This document shows, in pieces, positions 57,550 through 64,000 of a stretch of DNA of 64,000 nucleotides (position 1 is its first letter; each line of letters opens with the position of its first letter). The translations under genes were made by a program, and so were the position numbers. Source of the stretch: Arthrobacter sp. SLBN-122 (GTDB lineage Bacteria; Actinomycetota; Actinomycetes; Actinomycetales; Micrococcaceae); the NCBI RefSeq assembly GCF_006715165.1, contig NZ_VFMS01000001.1, positions 1,736,001 to 1,800,000 of the forward strand, written 5' to 3'. The notes under the pieces were generated by a model. The model had not been told where the DNA came from. It made no database searches and saw nothing but the letters and a program-made list of their open reading frames with translations.

Positions 57550-59017
57550 GGGGAGCTCCGTTCACTTCGGGGGTCGGGGATACAAGGTCGGGGTAGGCCG
57601 CCAGGATGCGGCGGGAGATTTCGGCCGCCTGGCCAAGGTAGCTGGCAGGGTCCAGAAGTTCTTCCAGCCGCTGGTCGGGGACGACGGCGGCGGGGACGGC
57701 GTCGCGGAGCAGCCTGCGGTAGGTGCCGGCTTGCTCCGCCGGGGGCGCCTGTAGGGTCCGGTCCACCACGTCCTGCAGCTGCTGCTTGCCGTTGCGGCCG
57801 TCCTTCCCGTCCAGCAGCGGTGCCACCGCTGCGTTGATGCCCTCAGCCAGCAGCAGCGGGCCGGCAAGATCCAGGTTGCGGCGCATGGCGTCGGGGAAAA
57901 CCTGCAGCCCTTCGGCCAGTTCGCGGATATGGCCGGCGGCGCCGAGGGTGAGCGCCAGCAGCTGGCGCAGCGCCGGCCACTCGCTGTGCCAGGCGCCGTC
58001 CGGGCGTTCGTCATTGAAGGTGGCGGCAGCCAGGTGCAGCTGGGCAGCCAGCCCGGGTGCCTGCAGTGCCGCACTGCGGACCAGGACAGACAGGACGGGG
58101 TTTTGCTTCTGCGGCATGGCGGAGGACACCCCGCGTCCGGCGGCGCGCGGCTCGGCCAGCTCGGCCACCTCCGGGCGGCTCAGGAACAGGACGTCCGCGG
58201 CGATCTTGCCGAACGCGTCCAGGACCGACGCCAGCGCGTGCCCAAGGGACGTCACGGGCAGGCGGTTGGTGTGCCAGGGAGCCGCTGCGGGGGCCAGGCC
58301 CAGCTGGGCTGCCAGGGCATCGGCCAAGATGAAGGGGGTGGCGGAGGAGCCTTCCGTCAGTACGGTTCCGGCCGCGAGTGTTCCGGCGGCCCCGCCGAAC
58401 TGGACCGGGAACTCCAGGCCTTCCAGCTGCCGGCCGGCGGCGGCCACGCCCTGGAACCACTGCGCAGCCCGCAACCCGAAGGTATAGGGAAGCGAATGCT
58501 GGGTCAGGCTCCTGCCCACGCACAGTGTGCCTTCATGTTGGCCGGCCAGGGCGGCCAGCGCCGTCGTGGTGGCTTTCAGATCTGCGAGTACGGCGTGCAC
58601 GGTGTTGCGTGCCACCAGCATCAGGGCGCTATCCAGCACGTCCTGGCTGGTGAGGGAGGTGTGGACGGCTTTCCCGGCGCCAACCCCGGCGGTATCCAGC
58701 GCTGCCACGTTCTTCCGGAGGTCCGCCAGCAGCGGAATCACCGGGTTGCCGCCGCCCTGGGCACGGAGCGCAATATCGGCCAGGTCGTAGCGGCCCGCTT
58801 CGGCAGCGGAAACCACGACGGCGGCGGAACCGGCAGGTGCCAGGCCGGCCCCTTGCAGCACGGCTGCCCAGCCGGATTCGACGGCGAGGATTGCCGCCAG
58901 CACAGCCCGGTCCCCTGTCAGCGCCGCCACGAGTGGTGACGCTGATACGGGACTGAGCAGGCCGGCGTCGGCCTCTTCCGCAAAGGCGCGCAGGTCTCCG
59001 GGGGCGGCGTTGGTCAC
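57542..59017 (-). CDS. pcaB: 3-Carboxy-cis,cis-muconate cycloisomerase
   Basis: A 491-residue member of the fumarase/aspartase superfamily that lactonises carboxymuconate. Motifs: TSLTSQDVLDSALML, VGRSLTQHSLPYTFGLR, and the signature loop SSAMPQKQNPVLSVLV with the catalytic serine. It is about 40 residues longer than proteobacterial PcaB. GTG 59017 overlaps the pcaG stop by four bases (GTGA). Confidence 0.94.
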   Translation of the reverse strand: MTNAAPGDLRAFAEEADAGLLSPVSASPLVAALTGDRAVLAAILAVESGWAAVLQGAGLAPAGSAAVVVSAAEAGRYDLADIALRAQGGGNPVIPLLADLRKNVAALDTAGVGAGKAVHTSLTSQDVLDSALMLVARNTVHAVLADLKATTTALAALAGQHEGTLCVGRSLTQHSLPYTFGLRAAQWFQGVAAAGRQLEGLEFPVQFGGAAGTLAAGTVLTEGSSATPFILADALAAQLGLAPAAAPWHTNRLPVTSLGHALASVLDAFGKIAADVLFLSRPEVAELAEPRAAGRGVSSAMPQKQNPVLSVLVRSAALQAPGLAAQLHLAAATFNDERPDGAWHSEWPALRQLLALTLGAAGHIRELAEGLQVFPDAMRRNLDLAGPLLLAEGINAAVAPLLDGKDGRNGKQQLQDVVDRTLQAPPAEQAGTYRRLLRDAVPAAVVPDQRLEELLDPASYLGQAAEISRRILAAYPDLVSPTPEVNGAPRG

Positions 59018-59571
59018 TGGAAGTCCAGGAAGACCGTCTCGCCCTCACCCTGGAGGCGGATGTCCCAGGTGAGGCCGCCGTCCGGGTCGCGGCGGGCGAT
59101 CAGCGTCTGGCGGCGTTCCGGATCCAGCAAGCTAAGCAGCGGGTCATTGGCCAGGGCCTCGGTGTCCTCGGGCAGGTAAATGCGGGTGAACAGGCGGTTG
59201 GTGAGGCCGCGGGCGAAGAGCGCCACGGAGATGAACGGCGCCGCCCCCGGCTTGGTGGGGCCGGGGTTGACGGTGGTGAAGGTGAAGACGCCGGAGTTGC
59301 CCACGGCGCCGCGGCCCCACCCGGTGAAGGTGTAGCCGTCACGGACCAGGGAGCCGGTGCGCTGGACAACCTTGCCCTCGGCGTCCGGCTGCCAGATTTC
59401 CAGGATGGCGTCCGGGATGGTGTGGCCGGCGCCGTCGTAAACGGTGCCCTGCAGGCGGATGGAGCCCGGGAAGCCGGGAGGCAGCAGCTCGTTGTCCTTT
59501 TCGAACGGAAGCGCGTAGCCGTAGAAGGGGCCTACGGTCTGGCCGGGGGTGGGTACCAGTTTGGTGCTCAT
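59014..59571 (-). CDS. pcaG: Protocatechuate 3,4-dioxygenase alpha subunit
   Basis: The 185-residue alpha subunit of the intradiol ring-cleavage enzyme. It begins TPGQTVGPFYGYALPF and has the dioxygenase sandwich (RLQGTVYDGAGHTIPDAILEIWQPDAEGKV; FTFTTVNPGPT; FISVALFARGLTNRLFTRIYLPED). As expected for alpha subunits it does not carry the iron ligands. Start ATG 59571, three bases after the pcaH stop. Confidence 0.95.
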   Translation of the reverse strand: MSTKLVPTPGQTVGPFYGYALPFEKDNELLPPGFPGSIRLQGTVYDGAGHTIPDAILEIWQPDAEGKVVQRTGSLVRDGYTFTGWGRGAVGNSGVFTFTTVNPGPTKPGAAPFISVALFARGLTNRLFTRIYLPEDTEALANDPLLSLLDPERRQTLIARRDPDGGLTWDIRLQGEGETVFLDFQ

Positions 59572-59574
59572 CGT

Positions 59575-60447
59575 CTACTCCTCGTCACCTTCTGCGCCCA
59601 GCGCCTCGTTTTCCGTCCAGGTCCGCTTGGGACCGGTCAGGACGATGTCCCAGTTGTACCCCAACGCCCACTCGGGCTCGGTGAGGCTGTGGTCGTACGT
59701 GGCCACCAGCCGGTCGCGGGCGTCCTGGTCCACGATGGTCTGGTAGATGGGGTCCAGCGGGAAAAGCTGGTCGCCCGGGAAGTACATCTGGGTGATGATG
59801 CGCTGGGTGAACTCGGTGCCGAAGAGCGAGAAGTGGATGTGGGCGGGGCGCCACGCGTTCAGGTGGTTCTTCCACGGGTAGGCGCCCGGCTTGATGGTGG
59901 TGAACCGGTAGGAGCCGTCCGGTCCGGTGATGCAGCGGCCGATGCCCGTGAAGTTGGGGTCGATGGGAGCCGGGTGCTGGTCGCGCTTGTGGATGTAGCG
60001 GCCGGAGGAATTGGCCTGCCAAATCTCCACGAGCTGGCCCGTTACCGGACGGCCGTCGCCGTCCAGGACCTTGCCGGAAACGATGATCCTCTCACCCAGC
60101 GGCTCGCCGTTGTGCTGGATGGTGAGATCCGATTCCAGGGCGTGCACGTCCTGGTGCCCGAACGCCGGCGAGTACAGCTCGATGGTTTCGGGGTCTGCGT
60201 GCTGCAGGCTCTTGGTGGGGTGGCGCAGGATGCTGCTGCGGTACGGCGCGTAGTCCAGGCGCGGCTGGGTCTCGGGCTGGCCACCGTCCTTGAGCGCCCG
60301 CTGGTAGGCCTCGCCGATGGCGCTGATCTCTGCGCTGAGGTCCGCCTGTGACTCGATGGCCTTGTCCAGGGGCTGGTGGGCAGCCTTCGGTTCAGCCGGG
60401 GGCACGAGTTCCTCCGACTCCAGCTCCGCGGTGATGTCTTCCGGCAT
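59575..60447 (-). CDS. pcaH: Protocatechuate 3,4-dioxygenase beta subunit
   Basis: The 290-residue iron-bearing subunit; cleaves protocatechuate between its hydroxyls to 3-carboxymuconate. The ligand regions are visible: tyrosine in NSSGRYIHKRDQHPAPIDPN, a second tyrosine in the PGAYPWKNHLNAWRPAHIHF stretch together with the two histidines of HIH. An acidic N-terminal extension of about 45 residues makes it longer than the Pseudomonas protein. ATG 60447, 50 bp after the quiC stop. Confidence 0.95.
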   Translation of the reverse strand: MPEDITAELESEELVPPAEPKAAHQPLDKAIESQADLSAEISAIGEAYQRALKDGGQPETQPRLDYAPYRSSILRHPTKSLQHADPETIELYSPAFGHQDVHALESDLTIQHNGEPLGERIIVSGKVLDGDGRPVTGQLVEIWQANSSGRYIHKRDQHPAPIDPNFTGIGRCITGPDGSYRFTTIKPGAYPWKNHLNAWRPAHIHFSLFGTEFTQRIITQMYFPGDQLFPLDPIYQTIVDQDARDRLVATYDHSLTEPEWALGYNWDIVLTGPKRTWTENEALGAEGDEE

Positions 60448-60497
60448 TGCTGGCTCCTTTCCGGTTGGTTGTTCTCTTAAAGGTCTGGCTTGATGGT

Positions 60498-62366
60498 TCA
60501 GGTGCGGTGCAGGGAGTCGTACTGGACTGCGTGGCGCACCGGGGCATTGGGGGCCCCGTAGCCGTCGTAGTTGCCGCGGCGTTCCACCATTTCGAAGAAC
60601 ACGCTGCCCACGGTGGCCGTGTAGAAGTGCAGGAACTCGCCGTCGGCGTCCCGGTCGAACAGGAGGTTGAGCTCCTGCAGGGTGGCCAGGAAACCGGTCT
60701 CGAGGTCGAACCGGGCGTCCAGGTCCTCGTAGTAGTTGGCCGGGATCTGCAGGAATTCCAGGCCCCGGTCCCGTGCCGCCCGCGCGGTGGCCACGAGGTC
60801 GTCCACGGCGAACGCGATGTGTTCCTGGTAGGTCTTCCGGGCTTCGTTCTGCGCCTGCTGTACCGGTGCCAGGTTCAGCACCAGACGTACGTCGCCGTTC
60901 GAGGCCTGCATGACCTGCGAGCGCACCAGCCCGCTGGGGCTGGGCACCTCCGCGAACGGCTGCGGCTCCAGGGCCAGTGCGCTGGTGTAGAAGAGGACTG
61001 CCTCATCGAAGTGCTGCCACGGCTGGGCAAGGTTGACGTGGTCGATCACCGCGCTGGCTCCGGCGGAAGGGTGTTCCAGCCCTTCCCCGAACTCATGGGT
61101 CCATGCCGCGGTGCCGTCAGGGCTGCCCTGGCAGAGGAAGATCTCGGTGGAGTCCGGGGCGGAGATGCCCTGGAACACTTCCTCGTCCGCCTGCACCTTG
61201 CGGGCCACCACGGGGGCCTTCAGCTGCTGGGCCCGGGCGGAGGCAATCACGGGGGAATCGACGTCGAACCCCAGCGCCGCGATGGCTGGTTCGGCGTGCT
61301 GCGCGGCCTGTTCGTTGATGATCACGCGGGCCTGGCCCATGGTCCACAGCTGGACGTCCTTGGTGCGGTGCCGGCCTTCGAACGCGAAGCCGAGCTGGCC
61401 AAGGAGCCGCTCCAGCTGCGCGGTGTCGTCCGCCTTCACCTCGGCGAAGTTGAAGCCGGCAGGCTCGTTCACCTTGGGCAGCGTGGCAAGTTCCATGGGA
61501 TAACGACGGCGGAGGCCGGCTCCGTCGTTCGGCGCCCCCTCGGCGTCCGCGAGCCATTTGGCGCTCTGCTCTTCAAGCCAGATGAGCGAACGCATGGCGT
61601 CCACGGCAGTCCGCTCCACATCAGACTGGCGGAAGACGTCGTTGAAGACCTCCAGCGAAACAGGTCCGGTGTAGCCCGCACGGACCACGTGGCCCATGAA
61701 CTTGGCCAGTTCAAACTGCCCCTCGCCCGGGAAGACCCGGTAGTGGCGGCTCCAGGACAGCACATCCATGGAGAGCTTGGGGGCGTCCGCCACCTGCACG
61801 AAGAAGATCTTGTCCGGGTTGAACGCCTCGACGTGGGAGGTCTCCCAGTCACGGGACAGGATGTGGAAGGAATCCAGGCAGGTCCCCAGGTTGGGGTGGT
61901 CCACCATCTCCACCAGCCGGTAGGCGTGCTCGTAGTCGTTGACATACTTTCCCCAGGCCAGCGCTTCATAGGCCACCTTGACGCCGTGGTCACCGGCCAG
62001 GTTGGCCAGCTGTGCCAGCTGTTCGGCGCGGAGGCCGTCGTCGTCGATGCTGGCGGTGGCCACGTTGGAGCACACCAGGATGGTGTCCATGCCCAGCCGG
62101 GCCATGAGCTTGAACTTGGCCTCAGCCCTGCGGAGGTTGGCCTTGAGCACGTCCGGGGTGACGCCGTCGAAGTCGCGGAACGGCTGGTAAAGGTCAAGGC
62201 CAAGTCCCAGGTCCGCGGCCATCTTCCGCACGTCCTCGGGACTGAGCGGCGAGGTGACCAGGTCCTGTTCGAAGATTTCGATGCCATCGAAGCCCGCGAT
62301 GGCGCACGCCTGCATTTTCTCCTTCAGGGTGCCCGACAGGCAGACGGTGGCAATTCCGGTGCGCAT
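60498..62366 (-). CDS. quiC: 3-Dehydroshikimate dehydratase fused to a 4-HPPD-like domain
   Basis: A 622-residue fusion. Residues 1-280 are a xylose-isomerase-like TIM barrel (GIATVCLSGTLKEKMQACAI; FDGIEIFEQDL; GTCLDSFHILSRDW; PVSLEVFNDVFRQSD) with metal-binding acidic residues, converting 3-dehydroshikimate to protocatechuate. Residues from about 290 on resemble 4-hydroxyphenylpyruvate dioxygenase (IDHVNLAQPW; SVFFEMVERRG). The same architecture is known in Pseudomonas QuiC1; the role of the second domain is less clear. ATG 62366 shares its A with the stop of the upstream dehydrogenase. Confidence 0.93.
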   Translation of the reverse strand: MRTGIATVCLSGTLKEKMQACAIAGFDGIEIFEQDLVTSPLSPEDVRKMAADLGLGLDLYQPFRDFDGVTPDVLKANLRRAEAKFKLMARLGMDTILVCSNVATASIDDDGLRAEQLAQLANLAGDHGVKVAYEALAWGKYVNDYEHAYRLVEMVDHPNLGTCLDSFHILSRDWETSHVEAFNPDKIFFVQVADAPKLSMDVLSWSRHYRVFPGEGQFELAKFMGHVVRAGYTGPVSLEVFNDVFRQSDVERTAVDAMRSLIWLEEQSAKWLADAEGAPNDGAGLRRRYPMELATLPKVNEPAGFNFAEVKADDTAQLERLLGQLGFAFEGRHRTKDVQLWTMGQARVIINEQAAQHAEPAIAALGFDVDSPVIASARAQQLKAPVVARKVQADEEVFQGISAPDSTEIFLCQGSPDGTAAWTHEFGEGLEHPSAGASAVIDHVNLAQPWQHFDEAVLFYTSALALEPQPFAEVPSPSGLVRSQVMQASNGDVRLVLNLAPVQQAQNEARKTYQEHIAFAVDDLVATARAARDRGLEFLQIPANYYEDLDARFDLETGFLATLQELNLLFDRDADGEFLHFYTATVGSVFFEMVERRGNYDGYGAPNAPVRHAVQYDSLHRT

Positions 62367-63247
62367 CAGGCGTTCACCTCCTCGGCGGCCACAAGCTCCA
62401 GGAAGTGGCTGCGCATGCGGTCCGGATCAGCATCCAGGCCCGTGAAGATCCGGAACGCATCCGCAGCCTGGCCCACGGCCATCCGCCCGCCGTCCAGGAC
62501 GTCACAGCCCTTGCCCCGGGCAGCCCGGACCAGTTCGGTGTCGATGGGGCGGTAGACGATGTCCGCCACCCAGTGCCGGGACTCCAGCAGGTCCAGGTCC
62601 AGCGGCACACCGGGGTGGGCGGCCATGCCCACGGGGGTGCAGTGCACCAGGCCGTCGGCCCCGCGCATCAGCTGCGGCAGCTCCGCCGTCGTGCCTGCCG
62701 TCACGGTGCTGTCCGGGAAAAAGGCCGCCAGCTCGGCAGCCCGGGCCCCGGCCCGCATCGGATCCACATCCACCAGGTGCAGCGTGCGGACGCCGGCGGT
62801 CAGCAGGGCGTAGGCGACGGCGGATCCGGCACCGCCGGCACCCAGCTGCACCACACGGTCCAGCCGGGCTGCGGGGAGGCCGGACGACAAAGCGGCGGCG
62901 AAGCCGGAGAAGTCAGTGTTGTGGCCGATGAAACGGCCGTCGCGGATCACCACGGTGTTCACGGCGCCCAGCCGGCGGGCGTCCGGGCTCACCTCGTCCA
63001 GGTGCTGCAGGACCAGCTGCTTGCAGGGGTGGGTGATGTTCAGGCCGTTGAAGCCAAGGGTCCTGGCGCTGTGCAGGATGGCGCCCACCGACTCTCCGGT
63101 CAGGCCCAGCTCCAGCAGGTCGATGGGGCGGTACAGGTAACGCAGGCCCTGCACGTCACCTTCCCGTTCGTGCATGGGCGGCGTGAGCGATGGCGTGACG
63201 CCATCACCAACCAGTCCCACCAGGTAGGACTCAGTTCGATTGCTCAT
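62366..63247 (-). CDS. Quinate/shikimate dehydrogenase
   Basis: A 293-residue shikimate dehydrogenase-family enzyme, first gene of the catabolic run. The catalytic lysine is in GLNITHPCKQ and the substrate site in GHNTDFSGFAAAL; the cofactor fold is LGAGGAGSAVAYALL with an aspartate at the end of the second strand (HLVDVDPMRA), which favours NAD over NADP. Both points match the catabolic quinate/shikimate dehydrogenases of corynebacteria (QsuD) more than biosynthetic AroE. ATG 63247 begins the conserved N-terminus; the preceding in-frame codons are not conserved. Confidence 0.9.
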   Translation of the reverse strand: MSNRTESYLVGLVGDGVTPSLTPPMHEREGDVQGLRYLYRPIDLLELGLTGESVGAILHSARTLGFNGLNITHPCKQLVLQHLDEVSPDARRLGAVNTVVIRDGRFIGHNTDFSGFAAALSSGLPAARLDRVVQLGAGGAGSAVAYALLTAGVRTLHLVDVDPMRAGARAAELAAFFPDSTVTAGTTAELPQLMRGADGLVHCTPVGMAAHPGVPLDLDLLESRHWVADIVYRPIDTELVRAARGKGCDVLDGGRMAVGQAADAFRIFTGLDADPDRMRSHFLELVAAEEVNA

Positions 63248-63330
63248 GCGTGCAGCTCCTTTGGTACGGCACCGGGCAGGCGCGGAAGTTGGGCGCGCTG
63301 CGGGGTGACAGGGATTACGGTACATCAATT

Positions 63331-63367
63331 GTTCACTTATCGCACTGTTGTTCTACATACGAACAAC
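63331..63367 (-). promoter_or_regulatory. Operator region of the quinate-pca operon
   Basis: GTTCACTTATCGCAC (63331-63345) agrees at 12 of 15 positions with the PcaR site GTTCGATAATCGCAC that I recall for Pseudomonas putida. Next to it, GTTGTTC-TACATAC-GAACAAC (63347-63367) is a perfect dyad. On the minus strand TTGTTC and GATAAG could be a weak -35/-10 with 19-bp spacing. Two IclR genes are candidates for binding. Confidence 0.55.
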
Positions 63368-63399
63368 CGGGCTCCAAGAACACGGGATTTCTTTGGCTG

Positions 63400-64000
63400 C
63401 TAGCGCTGCGGCAGCCTTGCGGCGAGCTCCGCGGCAGCTTCCTGCAGCAGCGGAACGTGGGCCTTCAACTCCTCGAGGCCCAGGCGGAATACCGGCACGG
63501 CAGTTGCGAGGGATGCGAAGGCATGGCCCTGGCTGTTGAGCAGCGGGACGGCCACGGCGCGCATGCCGGCCTCGTTTTCCTCATCCATGACGGCGTAGCC
63601 CTGCCGGCGCACCTGCTCGATTTCGGCGCGGAATGCATCCCGGCCCGTGATGGACTTTTCGGTGAGCGCTTCGAGCGGCAATTCCGCCAGGAGCCTTTCC
63701 CGCTCCGCGTCCTCGGCGAAGGCCACCAGGGCTTTCCCGACGGCGGTGGTGGACAGGGAGCCCAGGTGGCCGGGGTCGCTGGTCACCCGGAACATCTGGG
63801 GACCGTCCACCTTGCTGACCGTCAGGTGATGGTGGCCGTCGCGGACGCTGAGGATGGTTGCCTCGCCGGTCTCGGCGGTGACCCGGCGCAGGACGGGCGT
63901 CGCAGTACCGGCGAAACCATGATGGTTGGACACACGCTGGCCCAGCTGGAAGATGCGCAGGCCCAGATGGTAGCGGCGGCCGTCCGGCTCATAGTCCACA
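63400..64000 (-). CDS. IclR-family regulator, 5' end cut by window
   Basis: The last 200 residues of an IclR-type regulator; the DNA-binding domain and start lie beyond base 64000. The visible effector domain has GRRYHLGLRIFQLGQRVSNH, ATILSVRDGHHHLTVSKVDG, GSLSTTAVGKALVAFAED and the GYAVMDEENEAGMRAVAVPL signature. It is upstream of and on the same strand as the quinate-pca operon, separated by 152 bp with two operator-like sites, so it likely controls quinate/shikimate use. Confidence 0.9.
   Translation of the reverse strand, partial: VDYEPDGRRYHLGLRIFQLGQRVSNHHGFAGTATPVLRRVTAETGEATILSVRDGHHHLTVSKVDGPQMFRVTSDPGHLGSLSTTAVGKALVAFAEDAERERLLAELPLEALTEKSITGRDAFRAEIEQVRRQGYAVMDEENEAGMRAVAVPLLNSQGHAFASLATAVPVFRLGLEELKAHVPLLQEAAAELAARLPQR

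Noticed and set aside
60447..62555. A 702-codon plus-strand frame opposite quiC
   Set aside because: It is a GC-skew shadow: Gly/Val/His-rich, no recognisable motif, and fully opposite a gene with clear family motifs.
1..64000. CRISPR arrays, insertion sequences, rRNA and tRNA genes
   Set aside because: No regularly spaced repeats, transposase motifs, or conserved RNA gene sequences were seen on either strand.

Overview
The window is high-GC DNA from an actinobacterium, most likely a soil Micrococcaceae member (Arthrobacter or Pseudarthrobacter type). I infer this from the GC-rich codon use, frequent GTG starts, the actinobacterial form of the branched-chain dehydrogenase E2 (lipoyl motif ETAKS), and the aromatic-catabolism gene content. 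It looks chromosomal: I see no insertion sequence, prophage, CRISPR array, tRNA or rRNA. Genes are dense, with many 1-8 bp overlaps.

Layout. 1-7.3 kb: a cut TetR gene, PTS enzyme I, an AlpA-like HTH protein, an alpha/beta hydrolase, a PucR regulator divergent from alanine dehydrogenase, and a Gfo/Idh/MocA oxidoreductase. 7.4-13.3 kb: a peptide-type ABC transporter with its two ATPases fused. 13.7-18.8 kb: TetR with FMN reductase, a GerMN-like lipoprotein, an aminotransferase with a probable leaderless mRNA, a universal stress protein and a PAP2-like protein. 18.8-23.8 kb: a branched-chain 2-oxoacid dehydrogenase operon behind a HisC-like aminotransferase. 23.9-32.7 kb: membrane and secreted proteins, a WXG100-like protein with a hydrolase, purB, a phosphatase, and a MarR / small Cys protein / Ser-Thr kinase set. 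32.8-36.8 kb: a Fe3+/AEP-type ABC transporter. 36.8-43.2 kb: FAD monooxygenase with TetR, pobA with an IclR regulator, FUSC, a membrane ACT protein and an HPP protein.

43.2-48.6 kb holds a GntR-controlled set: an MFS transporter, a hydantoinase-like amidohydrolase, a racemase-family protein lacking both catalytic cysteines, and an arylmalonate-decarboxylase-like protein. This is the best candidate for an undescribed pathway. 48.7-52.5 kb: a lipid kinase and a three-subunit NAD(P) transhydrogenase.

52.8-63.2 kb is one uninterrupted run of eleven minus-strand genes carrying quinate/shikimate degradation through protocatechuate to the 3-oxoadipate pathway (quinate/shikimate dehydrogenase, quiC, pcaHGBDC, pcaFIJ, then an IclR regulator). 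With pobA it lets the cell funnel 4-hydroxybenzoate, quinate and shikimate into succinyl-CoA and acetyl-CoA. A second IclR gene, cut by the window end, lies just upstream.

Regulatory DNA is unusually readable. I found dyads beside most regulator genes, two long inverted-repeat elements that look like dispersed intergenic repeats, and several strong hairpins.
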